Assembly: GCA_944321295.1 (NCBI GenBank)
Contig: CALUKU010000007.1
Location: 1-64,000 of the forward strand
Length of the DNA stretch: 64,000 nucleotides
Source: an uncultured Prevotella sp.
GTDB taxonomy: Bacteria; Bacteroidota; Bacteroidia; Bacteroidales; Bacteroidaceae
Direction: 5' to 3'
In this document: positions 52,611 through 61,593 of the stretch, piece by piece
Numbering within the stretch: position 1 is the stretch's first letter
Layout: every line of letters begins with the position of its first letter
Made by a program: the position numbers and the translations under genes
Notes under the pieces: generated by a model
Told to the model about the DNA's origin: nothing
The model's database searches: none
The model's input: the letters and a program-made list of their open reading frames with translations, nothing else

Positions 52611-52646
52611 AGGCCGCCTTTTGCCATGCAAAAGGCGGCCTTTCTC
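52611..52646 (+). terminator. strong intrinsic terminator
   Basis: AGGCCGCCTTTTGC (52611-52624), loop CAT, GCAAAAGGCGGCCT (52628-52641), followed by TTCTC. A 14-bp perfect stem. Confidence 0.85.
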
Positions 52647-53151
52647 GTTGTAAAAGCTTAGGTTTAGTATGATATAACAGCCATGGTAGGGGCTCATCCG
52701 CAAATCTGTTGGATGGTACAATCGTGCAGTGCGGACAGCCTAAGCTTGAAATATTTGCGTTCATCAGCAGTTCGGTTGGATAATAAGCACCTGTTCTCTT
52801 GCGTTTGTTCTGAATTTGGTTTTATGACATTCTGATTACAACTGCAGTGCACATCCTAGTCCAAGTGAGGCTCTCGCATATCCCGTCATCCTGAACTTGA
52901 TTCAGGGCGGAATGGAAACATCCTCATACTGCAACGTTGCTGCATACAACCGGATCCTGAATCAAGTTCAGGATGACGGGATATGCGAGAGCCTCACTTG
53001 GAAGAGGGTGCGCTTGTAAATCAGATAATGTTTGGACTATACCAACATATTCATCCAACAGGTTTGCGGATGAACCAATTGATTTGGATTAAGATAATAT
53101 TGCATTAAGAGCTTTTTACGTTAAAAAAACGTTTACGTGCGTTTTTTTTCA
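52647..53151. repeat. intergenic block with REP copy 7 and CATCCAACAG palindromes
   Basis: CTCATCCGCAAATCTGTTGG at 52689 and, in the opposite direction, CATCCAACAGGTTTGCGGAT at 53052 flank REP copy 7 (52852-53010). The REP copy has near-perfect outer arms (CCAAGTGAGGCTCTCGCATA and complement) and inner arms with CTGAACTTGATTCAGG. No gene is seen. Confidence 0.8.
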
Positions 53152-53159
53152 TATATTTG
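53152..53159 (+). promoter_or_regulatory. -7 promoter box for the nqr operon
   Basis: TATATTTG matches TAnnTTTG. A T-run lies in the spacer and the -33 position reads TTTA. It gives a leader of about 80 bases before nqrA. Confidence 0.5.
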
Positions 53160-53172
53160 CATCTGTGAAAAC

Positions 53173-53238
53173 ATGAAGACTCTTTTCTGTTTATGTCTTA
53201 GTATTTCGCTATTGTTTATGATGATTTATTGGCACTAA
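53173..53238 (+). CDS. possible 21-aa leader peptide upstream of nqrA
   Basis: MKTLFCLCLSISLLFMMIYW then His and stop. It lies within the nqr leader, 14 bases after the -7 box and 10 bases before the nqrA ATG. It is hydrophobic and Cys/Met/Leu-rich. It could be translated, coupling to nqrA, or be accidental. There is no attenuator hairpin. Confidence 0.3.
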   Translation: MKTLFCLCLSISLLFMMIYWH

Positions 53239-53248
53239 TGGTGTGAAT

Positions 53249-54601
53249 ATGACAAATGTAGTAAAAATTCGCAAGGGATTGAACATCCATCTGAAGGGAA
53301 AGGCCGAAAAAGTGAAGTCGCAAGTGGAGATGAGCGACTCATTCGGATTGTCGCCGGAGTCTTTCCCGGGTTTAAAGCCAAAGGTCCTCGTGCGTGAGGG
53401 CGACCATGTGAAAGCCGGCGAACCGTTGTTCGCCGACAAATCCTGTCAGGAAGTTACGTTCGCGTCGCCCGTAAGCGGCATTGTTACGGCCGTGGTGAGG
53501 GGTGACAGGCGAAAGGTGCTTAACGTCGTAGTTAAGCCTGACGCCGAGCAAGAGTTTGCCGACTTCGGTGTGAAGGACGTTGAAGCGATGACCGGGAGCG
53601 ACGTTATTGCCGCGTTGCTTAAGGCGGGCTTGTTCGGTTATATAAACCAGTTGCCTTACGACGTGGTTACTTCACCTGAACATTTACCTAAGGCGATATT
53701 CGTCAGCGCATTGAGGGACAAGCCTTTAGCCTCTGACTTTGAGTTTGAGCTGTTGGGTAATGAAAATGACTTCCAGACAGGTCTGACAGCATTGTCGAAA
53801 ATAGCAAAGACTTATCTCGGCATTGGGCGCAACCAAAGTTCTGAATGTCTGCGCAGGGCAAAGAACGTTGACGTGAACGTGTTCGACGGACCTTGTCCGG
53901 CCGGCAACGTTGGCGTACAGATCAACCATTTAGACCCTGTGAACAAAGGTGAAGTCGTTTGGACGGTTGAGCCGACGGCAGTTATATTCTTCGGACGGTT
54001 GTTCAATAGCGGCAAGGTGAACCTGAAGCGCACCATAGCCATTGCTGGCAGCGAGGTAACGGAGCCTGTTTATGCCGACGTGCTGGTAGGGCAGAAGATA
54101 TCGTCAATACTGAAAGGACGCATATCTGACGACTCTTCGCACCAGAGGATAATCAACGGCAACGTGCTTACGGGCCGTAAGTGTACGCTTGACGACTATC
54201 TTGACGCTCATGCGTCAGAGGTGACCGTCATTCCCGAAGGTGATAATGCAGACGAACTGCTGGGTTGGATAATGCCGAGGCTTAAGCAATATTCTACGAG
54301 CAGGAGCTATTTCAGCTGGCTGTCGGGCGGTAAGGAGTATGCTCTTGACGCCCGTGTGAAAGGCGGCGAAAGGCACATGATAATGAGCGGAGAGTATGAC
54401 AAGGTGATACCGATGGACATTTATCCTGAATTCTTGGTGAAGGCGGTGATTGCCGGTGACATAGAGAAGATGGAAGCCTTGGGTATTTACGAGGTGTCGC
54501 CCGAAGACTTCGCCTTGGCGGAATTCGTTGACTCTTCAAAACTTGAACTTCAGTCGATAATACGCAGGGGACTGGACATGCTGCGTAAGGAAAACAGCTG
54601 A
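53249..54601 (+). CDS. nqrA: Na+-translocating NADH:quinone reductase subunit A
   Basis: About 450 aa. NqrA is the soluble cytoplasmic subunit that contributes to quinone binding in the Na+-pumping NADH dehydrogenase. Family features: VVKIRKGLNIHLKGKAEK, GDHVKAGEPLFADKS (barrel-sandwich domain), GHIG-like FDGPCPAGNVGVQINHLDPV and the C-terminal SYFSWLSGGKEYALD. The ATG at 53249 was chosen over a GTG at 53243. First gene of nqrABCDEF. Confidence 0.96.
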   Translation: MTNVVKIRKGLNIHLKGKAEKVKSQVEMSDSFGLSPESFPGLKPKVLVREGDHVKAGEPLFADKSCQEVTFASPVSGIVTAVVRGDRRKVLNVVVKPDAEQEFADFGVKDVEAMTGSDVIAALLKAGLFGYINQLPYDVVTSPEHLPKAIFVSALRDKPLASDFEFELLGNENDFQTGLTALSKIAKTYLGIGRNQSSECLRRAKNVDVNVFDGPCPAGNVGVQINHLDPVNKGEVVWTVEPTAVIFFGRLFNSGKVNLKRTIAIAGSEVTEPVYADVLVGQKISSILKGRISDDSSHQRIINGNVLTGRKCTLDDYLDAHASEVTVIPEGDNADELLGWIMPRLKQYSTSRSYFSWLSGGKEYALDARVKGGERHMIMSGEYDKVIPMDIYPEFLVKAVIAGDIEKMEALGIYEVSPEDFALAEFVDSSKLELQSIIRRGLDMLRKENS

Positions 54602-54629
54602 CACATAAGCATTTATAATCGTAATAATC

Positions 54630-55784
54630 ATGTTGAAGAAATATCTTGATAAAATAAGACCTGCCTTTGAGGACAATGGGAAGTTGCATTGTTTCCGCAG
54701 CGTCTTTGAAGGCTTCGAGAGCTTCTTGTACGTGCCGAACACTACGGCGAAGAGCGGAACGCACATTCACGACTCTATAGATTCGAAGCGAATAATGAGC
54801 ATTGTGGTGATAGCTTTGCTGCCGGCGTTGCTTTTCGGAATGTACAACGTGGGTTGGCAGAACTATGCGGCAGCCGGCAAGCTGGCCGAAGCTACGTTCT
54901 TCGAGATGTTTGCCTATGGCTTTCTTGCCGTTTTGCCTAAACTTCTGGTTAGCTATATCGTGGGCCTTGGCATCGAGTTCGCCTGGGCGCAGATGAAAGG
55001 CGAGGAGATACAAGAGGGCTACTTGGTCAGCGGTATACTAATACCGCTCATAATCCCGGTCAACTGTCCCTTATGGATATTGGCCTTGGCCGTAGCCTTT
55101 TCCGTTATATTCGTTAAGGAGATTTTCGGCGGAACGGGTATGAACATTTTCAACGTGGCCCTTGCCGCCCGTGCCTTCCTCTTTTTCTCGTATCCTACAG
55201 AGATGAGCGGTGACAGCGTTTGGGTGGCTCGTGACAGCATTTTAGGGCTTGGCAATACCCTGCCTGACACGTTCACCCAGGCTACGCCCCTGGCTCTTGT
55301 GTCTAAGAACGCCGACGCAGGATGCAGTCTTGCCGACATGGTGACGGGCTTCATTCCCGGTTCGGTAGGCGAAACGAGCGTCATCGCCATAGGCATTGGC
55401 GCATTGATATTGTTGGTTACGGGTGTTGCCAGCTGGAAGACAATGTTGAGCGTCTTCGTGGGCGGAGCCTTGACGGCGATGATGTTCGGCGCGTTGGGCA
55501 GTACGCCGATACCTTGGTATGAGCACCTGTTCCTCGGCGGCTTCTGCTTCGGAGCCGTGTTCATGGCAACCGACCCCGTTACGTCGGCGCGCACCGAAAC
55601 CGGTAAATACATTTACGGTTTCCTGATCGGTTTCATGGCCATCGTCGTGCGCGTGATGAATCCCGGTTACCCCGAGGGTATGATGCTCGCTATATTGTTC
55701 ATGAACATGTTTGCGCCGCTGATTGACTATTGCGTAGTGCAACGCAACATATCAGCAAGGGCAAAGCGTTCGATTAAAAAGTAA
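54630..55784 (+). CDS. nqrB: Na+-translocating NADH:quinone reductase subunit B
   Basis: About 384 aa, membrane subunit with around ten segments. RKKYLDKIRP-like start (LKKYLDKIRPAFEDNGKLHCFR), GIEFAWAQMKGEEIQEGYLVSG, GGTGMNIFNVALAARAFLFF and PGSVGETSVIAIG are diagnostic; the Thr in the GETS segment is the site of covalent FMN in known NqrB/RnfD proteins. It also binds riboflavin in Vibrio. It lies 28 bases after nqrA. Confidence 0.96.
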   Translation: MLKKYLDKIRPAFEDNGKLHCFRSVFEGFESFLYVPNTTAKSGTHIHDSIDSKRIMSIVVIALLPALLFGMYNVGWQNYAAAGKLAEATFFEMFAYGFLAVLPKLLVSYIVGLGIEFAWAQMKGEEIQEGYLVSGILIPLIIPVNCPLWILALAVAFSVIFVKEIFGGTGMNIFNVALAARAFLFFSYPTEMSGDSVWVARDSILGLGNTLPDTFTQATPLALVSKNADAGCSLADMVTGFIPGSVGETSVIAIGIGALILLVTGVASWKTMLSVFVGGALTAMMFGALGSTPIPWYEHLFLGGFCFGAVFMATDPVTSARTETGKYIYGFLIGFMAIVVRVMNPGYPEGMMLAILFMNMFAPLIDYCVVQRNISARAKRSIKK

Positions 55785-55798
55785 GGAGGAAGATTGTC

Positions 55799-56524
55799 AT
55801 GACAGGAAAAAAGATGAAATTGAACACCAATTCGAACGTCTATACATTGATATATTCGGCAGTTCTCGTTGTCATCGTGGCGTTTCTGCTTGCTTTCGTG
55901 TCGAGCTATCTTAAGCCGGCGCAGGACGTTAACGTGGCCTTGGACAAGAAACGACAGATATTGTCGGCGCTTAACATACGCGGACTTGCCGACAACGACG
56001 TGGCCGAGCGCTATAAGCAGATTGTGGTGAGCGACGACATCATCGACGCGCAAAACAACGTGACGGCAAAGGGCACGCAGGGCGGTGAGAATACGGGCTT
56101 CAAGCTTGGCAGCGCCGACTATAAGGCCGGTCGTCTGGCTCTTTACGTGTGCAATGTCGGCGGTGAAACGAAGTATGTAATACCCGTTTACGGCATGGGA
56201 CTATGGGGACCGATAAGCGGATACATCGCAATTAACTACGATAAGAACACCGTTTACGGCGCTTACTTCACGCATGAAAGCGAAACGGCAGGCCTCGGAG
56301 CCGAAATAAAGGACAACGTGGCTTGGCAGGAGCAGTTCCGCGGAAAGAAGCTTACGCTGCCCGGACATGACGGCATAGCGCTCGAGGTGGTTAAGAAGAA
56401 CGAGGTTACCAATCCTGAAGTGCAGTGTGACGCCGTGACCGGAGCCACGCTTACGACCGACGGCGTCAGCCTGATGTTGCAAGACTGCCTTAATAAGTAT
56501 CTTGAGTTTTTGAAGGACAAATAA
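55799..56524 (+). CDS. nqrC: Na+-translocating NADH:quinone reductase subunit C
   Basis: About 241 aa with one N-terminal membrane segment (YTLIYSAVLVVIVAFLLAFVS) and a periplasmic FMN-binding domain. GLWGPISGYIAI, HESETAGLGAEI and TGATLT (residues 214-219, with the FMN-bearing Thr last) are family motifs. It starts 14 bases after nqrB with a GGAGGA Shine-Dalgarno-like sequence. Confidence 0.96.
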   Translation: MTGKKMKLNTNSNVYTLIYSAVLVVIVAFLLAFVSSYLKPAQDVNVALDKKRQILSALNIRGLADNDVAERYKQIVVSDDIIDAQNNVTAKGTQGGENTGFKLGSADYKAGRLALYVCNVGGETKYVIPVYGMGLWGPISGYIAINYDKNTVYGAYFTHESETAGLGAEIKDNVAWQEQFRGKKLTLPGHDGIALEVVKKNEVTNPEVQCDAVTGATLTTDGVSLMLQDCLNKYLEFLKDK

Positions 56525-56539
56525 TTGGGAGGCTTTGAA

Positions 56540-57154
56540 ATGAGTGAAATGAAGAATAAGGAAGTGTTTGTCAAGCCGCTTAACGCTGACAACCCGATAT
56601 TGGTACAGGTGCTCGGCATTTGCTCGGCGCTCGCCGTAACGTCGCAACTCAAACCCGCAATAGTCATGGGACTTGCCGTAACCGTCATCACGGCTTTCTC
56701 TAACTTGATAATATCCGTCATCCGCAACACAATTCCCAACCGAATAAGGATTATCGTGCAACTGGTTGTGGTTGCGGCTCTCGTGACGATAGTAAGCCAG
56801 ATACTGAAGGCTTTCGCTTACGACGTAAGCGTGCAGCTGTCAGTTTACGTCGGACTGATAATCACCAACTGCATCCTTATGGGACGCCTGGAGGCTTTCG
56901 CCATGATGAACAAGCCCTTGCCAAGCTTTATTGACGGCTTGTCAAACGGACTGGGCTATGCCTTGATACTGGTGATTGTGGGAACCGTGCGCGAGTTGTT
57001 AGGCCGTGGAACCTTGCTCGGCTTTAAGGTCATACCGGACAGCATCTATGACGCCGGCTACATAAACAACGGCATGATGACAATGCCGGCAATGGCGCTC
57101 ATACTGCTCGGCTGCGTGATTTGGGTGCACCGTGCTTACTTGCATAAGGATTAA
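56540..57154 (+). CDS. nqrD: Na+-translocating NADH:quinone reductase subunit D
   Basis: About 204 aa, six membrane segments. NPILVQVLGICSALAVTSQLKPA, TNCILMGRLEAFAM and DGLSNGLGYALILVIVGTVRELLG are typical of NqrD/RnfE; the Cys residues in helices 1 and 4 help hold the intramembrane iron site shared with NqrE. The ATG at 56540 follows a GGGAGG ribosome-binding site, so the upstream TTG at 56525 was rejected. Confidence 0.96.
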   Translation: MSEMKNKEVFVKPLNADNPILVQVLGICSALAVTSQLKPAIVMGLAVTVITAFSNLIISVIRNTIPNRIRIIVQLVVVAALVTIVSQILKAFAYDVSVQLSVYVGLIITNCILMGRLEAFAMMNKPLPSFIDGLSNGLGYALILVIVGTVRELLGRGTLLGFKVIPDSIYDAGYINNGMMTMPAMALILLGCVIWVHRAYLHKD

Positions 57155-57178
57155 TCATTCATTAATGTTTTGATTATT

Positions 57179-57805
57179 ATGGAACATATCATAAGTTTGT
57201 TTTTCAGGTCTATTTTCGTAGACAACATGATATTCGCCTTCTTCCTCGGCATGTGTTCGTTCCTTGCCGTGTCGAAGAACGTCAAGACGTCGTTGGGACT
57301 GGGCTTGGCCGTCACTTTCGTGCTGCTGATAACGGTTCCCGTCGATTATCTCTTGCAGGTGTACGTGCTTGGACCCGACTGTCTTGTCGAAGGCGTCGAT
57401 TTGTCATATTTAAGTTTCATCCTGTTCATTGCGGTCATAGCCGGCATTACGCAGCTGGTTGAGATGGCCGTTGAGCGCTTTTCTCCGTCGCTGTATGCTT
57501 CGTTGGGCATATTCCTTCCGCTTATCGCCGTCAATTGCGCCATCATGGGCGCCTCGTTGTTCATGCAGCAGCGCATCAATCTCGACCCGTCAAGCTCGCA
57601 ATACATCGGAAGCGTGTGGGACGCCATAGCCTATGCCATAGGCAGCGGCATTGGATGGACTCTGGCGATAGTAGCCATGGGCGCCATTCGTGAGAAGATG
57701 CAATACAGCGACGTGCCGCGCCCGTTGCAGGGATTGGGCATAACGTTCATCACCGTAGGCCTTATGGCCATGGCCATGATGTGCTTCTCGGGACTTAAGA
57801 TATAA
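57179..57805 (+). CDS. nqrE: Na+-translocating NADH:quinone reductase subunit E
   Basis: About 208 aa, six membrane segments. [48 protein letters not shown] and [19 protein letters not shown] are NqrE/RnfA hallmarks, with the cysteines of the shared iron site. The start was set at the ATG following TTG-ATT-ATT. Confidence 0.96.
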   Translation: MEHIISLFFRSIFVDNMIFAFFLGMCSFLAVSKNVKTSLGLGLAVTFVLLITVPVDYLLQVYVLGPDCLVEGVDLSYLSFILFIAVIAGITQLVEMAVERFSPSLYASLGIFLPLIAVNCAIMGASLFMQQRINLDPSSSQYIGSVWDAIAYAIGSGIGWTLAIVAMGAIREKMQYSDVPRPLQGLGITFITVGLMAMAMMCFSGLKI

Positions 57806-57879
57806 TAATGGCGGCAAGGCCGTGGCAGCCGCCATGGCCTTAACCCTTTAACCGTTAAAACAGTAAAAACAGTTACGAC

Positions 57880-59148
57880 ATGTTACAATTCATATTAACG
57901 AGCATTGTTGTCTTCCTGATTGTTATCGTCCTGCTTGTTGCGGTGTTGCTCATCGCAAAGAAATATCTTTCGCCGAGCGGTAACGTCAATATCGTTATCA
58001 ACGACGACAAGACTCTCTCCGTGCCGCAGGGCGCTTCGCTGATGAGTACGCTCAACGAGAACGGAATATTCCTGCCGTCGGCATGCGGCGGCAAGTCAAG
58101 CTGCGGCCAGTGTAAGGTGCAGGTGCTTGAGGGCGGTGGCGAGATATTAGACTCAGAGCGTCCTCACTTCACGCGCAAACAGATTAAGGACCACTGGCGC
58201 TTGGGATGCCAGTGCAAGGTGAAAGGCGACTTAAAGATTAAGGTGCCTGAAAGCGTGCTGGGCGTTAAGGAGTGGGAGTGCACCGTCATAAGCAATAAGA
58301 ACGTCAGTTCGTTCATCAAGGAGTTTATCGTTGCATTGCCTCCCGGTGAGCACATGAACTTCGTGCCCGGCTCGTATGCGCAAATCAAGATACCTGCTTA
58401 CGATACGATTGACTATGGTAAGGACTTTTCGCGCGAGGACATCGGCGACAAATACCTGCCTATGTGGGAGAAGTTCGACATGCTGTCAATCAAGGCCCAT
58501 AATCCCGAGCCTACCGTTAGGGCGTATTCGATGGCCAACTATCCGGCCGAGGGCGACAGGATAATGCTTACCGTGCGCATAGCCACTCCACCGTTCAAAC
58601 CGAAACCCCAGGTCGGTTTCCAAGACGTGCCTACGGGTATCGCCTCGTCATACATCTTCAGCCGCAAACCCGGTGACAAGGTGATCATGAGCGGTCCTTA
58701 CGGCGATTTCCATCCGATATTCGACAGCAAGAAGGAAATGATATGGGTCGGCGGCGGCGCCGGTATGGCTCCGCTTCGCTCGCAGATAATGCACATGACG
58801 AAGACGCTTAACACGCGCGACCGCGAGTTGCACTATTTCTACGGCGCGCGCTCATTGGCTGAAGTGTTCTATCTTAACGACTTCCTCGAATTGGAGAAAG
58901 AGTTTGACAACTTCCATTTCCACTTGGCTCTCGACCGTCCCGACCCCGAAGCCGACAAGGCTGGAGTTAAATATACGGCAGGCTTCGTGCATCAGGTGAT
59001 GTATGACACATACCTGAAGGATGTGGAGTCGCCCGAAGACATTGAGTATTACATGTGCGGACCCGGCCCTATGAGCAACGCCGTCGTGAAAATGCTCGAC
59101 AGCCTCGGCGTAGACCCGGAGGCCATAATGTACGATAATTTCGGATAA
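57880..59148 (+). CDS. nqrF: Na+-translocating NADH:quinone reductase subunit F
   Basis: About 422 aa. NqrF takes electrons from NADH. An N-terminal membrane helix precedes a 2Fe-2S domain with Cys69, Cys75, Cys78 and Cys110 (ACGGKSSCGQC and WRLGC), then a ferredoxin-reductase part with RAYSMANYP for FAD and WVGGGAGMAPLRSQI and YYMCGPGPM for NADH. Last gene of the operon, followed by a strong terminator. Confidence 0.97.
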   Translation: MLQFILTSIVVFLIVIVLLVAVLLIAKKYLSPSGNVNIVINDDKTLSVPQGASLMSTLNENGIFLPSACGGKSSCGQCKVQVLEGGGEILDSERPHFTRKQIKDHWRLGCQCKVKGDLKIKVPESVLGVKEWECTVISNKNVSSFIKEFIVALPPGEHMNFVPGSYAQIKIPAYDTIDYGKDFSREDIGDKYLPMWEKFDMLSIKAHNPEPTVRAYSMANYPAEGDRIMLTVRIATPPFKPKPQVGFQDVPTGIASSYIFSRKPGDKVIMSGPYGDFHPIFDSKKEMIWVGGGAGMAPLRSQIMHMTKTLNTRDRELHYFYGARSLAEVFYLNDFLELEKEFDNFHFHLALDRPDPEADKAGVKYTAGFVHQVMYDTYLKDVESPEDIEYYMCGPGPMSNAVVKMLDSLGVDPEAIMYDNFG

Positions 59149-59202
59149 TACGGATATTTGCCAAGACGCGCGGTCTGAGTTGCGCGGCGATAGCATTAAA
59201 GT

Positions 59203-59244
59203 CCGCATCGGTTCTTTCTGCCATGAACCGATGCGGGCTTTTTT
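59203..59244 (+). terminator. intrinsic terminator of the nqr operon
   Basis: CCGCATCGGTTC (59203-59214) pairs with GAACCGATGCGG (59225-59236) and is followed by GCTTTTTT. Confidence 0.88.
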
Positions 59245-59521
59245 AGTTGTTTTGTAAAAGGCGGCGTTTTAGCTTGCGAAAAGCGGCCTTTTACAATGTG
59301 AAAAGCTATCTTTTACGAAGTAAAAAGCAACGTGTTGTAAATACATAAATTACTGGCCTTAAATTGCAAGATGACGAATAAAATACCATGGCGATGTAAA
59401 AAATGTCACACAAGAATGGGGCGTTTTGATTTTATTTGTTATCTTTGTAGCTGAATAAACTACATCATTAAGGTGGGGTTGTTTACGCCTAAACATTAAT
59501 TACCAACATTCAAATAATAGT
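59245..59521. other. intergenic region upstream of the phosphohexomutase gene
   Basis: GGCGTTTTAGCTTGCGAAAAGCGGCCTTTTAC-type wording (59260-59330) resembles blocks at 1620-1690 and 27295-27340. The -7 box TATCTTTG at 59440-59447 is the likely promoter of the mutase gene; TTTTG at 59424 is too close to be its -33 element. Confidence 0.5.
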
Positions 59522-61270
59522 ATGGAAAATAACTCAGAATTGATTGCTTTGTGTGAAGCTAAGGCCCAGCAGTGGCTCACACCGGTTTTTGACGCAGAAA
59601 CGCAGAGTGCCGTTAAGGCTATGCTCGAAAAAGAAGATAAGACCGACCTGATAGAGAGCTTTTATAAGAATCTCGAGTTCGGTACGGGCGGTTTGCGTGG
59701 CATAATGGGTGCCGGCAGCAACCGCATGAACGTATATACGGTAGGCATGGCAACACAAGGTTTCGCCAACTATCTTAAGAAGAACTTTGCCGACCGTGAG
59801 CAGATATCTGTCGTGGTTTGTCATGACTGCCGCAACAACAGCCGCCTGTTCGCCGAAACCGTTGCCAATATCTTCTCTGCCAACGGCATAAAGGTGTATC
59901 TGTTTGACGACATGCGTCCTACGCCCGAGTGTTCGTTCGCCATACGCCATCTCGGTTGCCAGAGCGGCGTGAACATCACCGCCAGTCACAATCCTAAAGA
60001 GTATAACGGCTACAAGGCTTATTGGGAGGACGGCGCCCAGGTGCTCGCTCCGCATGACACGGGCATTATCGACGAGGTGAACAAGGTTAAGGTTGAGGAC
60101 GTCAAGTTCGACGGCAACAAGGAGCTTATCCAGATCATCGGCGAAGAGATTGACAAGGTTTATCTTGACCTCATCCACGGCATATCAATCGACCCTGAGG
60201 TAATCAAGCGCCAAAAGGACCTGAAGATTGTCTACACTCCGCTGCACGGCACGGGCATGATGCTCATTCCCCGTTCGCTGAAGTTGTGGGGCTTTGAGAA
60301 CGTTCACTGCGTTAAGGAGCAGATGGTGAAGAGCGGCGACTTCCCGACGGTGGTAAGTCCTAACCCCGAGAACGGCGAGGCTCTTACCCTTGCGCTGCGC
60401 GACGCCAAGGAGATTGACGCTGACATCGTGATGGCCAGCGACCCTGACGCCGACCGCGTAGGCATGGCTTGCAAGAACGACAAGGGCGAATGGATTTTGA
60501 TTAACGGCAACCAGACTTGCCTGCTCTTCCTTTATTATATAATAAGGAACCGCCAGGCAAAAGGCCTGATGAAGCCGACCGACTTCATCGTTAAGACTAT
60601 CGTTACGACGGAAGTCATCCGCAAGATTGCCGAGAAGCAGCACATCGAGATGCGCGACTGCTACACGGGCTTCAAGTGGATTGCACGTGAGATTGCGCTT
60701 TCTGAAGGCAAGCAGCAGTATATTGGAGGCGGCGAGGAGAGCTATGGCTTCCTGGCCGAGGACTTCGTGCGCGACAAGGACGCAGTTTCTGCATGTTCGC
60801 TTTTGGCCGAGATATGCGCTTGGGCAAAGGATCAGGGCAAGACGCTTTACGATGTCGTAATGGACATTTACCTTGAGTACGGCTTCTCTAAGGAGTTCAC
60901 CGTCAACGTGGTTAAGCCCGGAAAGACCGGCGCCGATGAAATCAAGCAGATGATGACCGACTTCAGGAACAACCCGCCCAAGGAGCTTGGCGGCAGCAAG
61001 GTCGTTCTGTGGAAAGACTATCAGACTCTGGAGCAGCGCGACGCCGCAGGAAACGTAACAAAGATAGACATGCCCACGACGAGCAACGTGCTCCAGTGGT
61101 TCTGCGACGACGAAACCAAGATCAGCGTGCGTCCTTCAGGCACCGAGCCTAAGATTAAGTTCTACATCGAGGTTAAGGACACCATGAAGTGCGCCGGTTG
61201 CTATGAGCGCTGCACCAATGCGGCCGAGGCAAAGATCGAGGCAATCAAGAAGTCTTTGAACCTTGAGTAA
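59522..61270 (+). CDS. phosphoglucomutase/phosphomannomutase
   Basis: About 582 aa, the long form usual in Bacteroidetes. The four domains are marked by FGTGGLRG, the phosphoserine loop TASHNPKEYNGYK (Ser155), the metal-binding DPDADRVGMA, GGGEESYGF for sugar binding, and the phosphate-binding SVRPSGTEPKIKFY. It interconverts hexose 1- and 6-phosphates and so links glycolysis with nucleotide-sugar supply. Monocistronic with a strong terminator. Confidence 0.95.
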   Translation: MENNSELIALCEAKAQQWLTPVFDAETQSAVKAMLEKEDKTDLIESFYKNLEFGTGGLRGIMGAGSNRMNVYTVGMATQGFANYLKKNFADREQISVVVCHDCRNNSRLFAETVANIFSANGIKVYLFDDMRPTPECSFAIRHLGCQSGVNITASHNPKEYNGYKAYWEDGAQVLAPHDTGIIDEVNKVKVEDVKFDGNKELIQIIGEEIDKVYLDLIHGISIDPEVIKRQKDLKIVYTPLHGTGMMLIPRSLKLWGFENVHCVKEQMVKSGDFPTVVSPNPENGEALTLALRDAKEIDADIVMASDPDADRVGMACKNDKGEWILINGNQTCLLFLYYIIRNRQAKGLMKPTDFIVKTIVTTEVIRKIAEKQHIEMRDCYTGFKWIAREIALSEGKQQYIGGGEESYGFLAEDFVRDKDAVSACSLLAEICAWAKDQGKTLYDVVMDIYLEYGFSKEFTVNVVKPGKTGADEIKQMMTDFRNNPPKELGGSKVVLWKDYQTLEQRDAAGNVTKIDMPTTSNVLQWFCDDETKISVRPSGTEPKIKFYIEVKDTMKCAGCYERCTNAAEAKIEAIKKSLNLE

Positions 61271-61291
61271 ACAGGTTCAATGAAACATTTT

Positions 61292-61332
61292 ATATCGGCA
61301 GGCGCACGCTGTTGCGTCTGCCGATATTTTTT
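61292..61332 (+). terminator. intrinsic terminator after the mutase gene
   Basis: ATATCGGCAG-G-CGCA pairs with TGCG-T-CTGCCGATAT and is followed by TTTTTT. Confidence 0.88.
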
Positions 61333-61338
61333 GCATGC

Positions 61339-61430
61339 ATACGTGAGTTCGGCATAAGGGGAATATCCTTTCGTAGGGACATAATTTATTATGTCCGCAC
61401 GCCGCGAAGAGGCGTATTTATAAAAGTTTA
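61339..61430. repeat. intergenic repeat block (TACGTGAGTTCGGCATAAG and GGGACATAAT palindrome)
   Basis: TACGTGAGTTCGGCATAAGG (61339) belongs to the TATACCGAACTnACG motif family. GTAGGGACATAATTTATTAT and GTCCGCACGCCGCGAAGAGG (61374-61415) match, in complementary order, the block at 31798-31848. Confidence 0.75.
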
Positions 61431-61526
61431 TACCTGATTTGCTATGCATATGCCTGTGCGTTTAGCCTTGTCGCAGTGCATTGGGCTTCGTCTGCGTCGA
61501 TAAATGGCATGAAAAGTCTTTATTAC

Positions 61527-61557
61527 TTGCACGTATTAGGAAAAAATGTTAACTTTG
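61527..61557 (+). promoter_or_regulatory. promoter of fabD
   Basis: TTG (61527-61529), a 20-base spacer and TAACTTTG (61550-61557). The leader is about 30 bases. Confidence 0.6.
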
Positions 61558-61593
61558 CACGCTAAATAATTATAAATAAATATTTTATACGAA

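Noticed and set aside
53243-53248. GTG as the nqrA start
   Set aside because: The ATG six bases later gives the usual NqrA N-terminus and is preferred.
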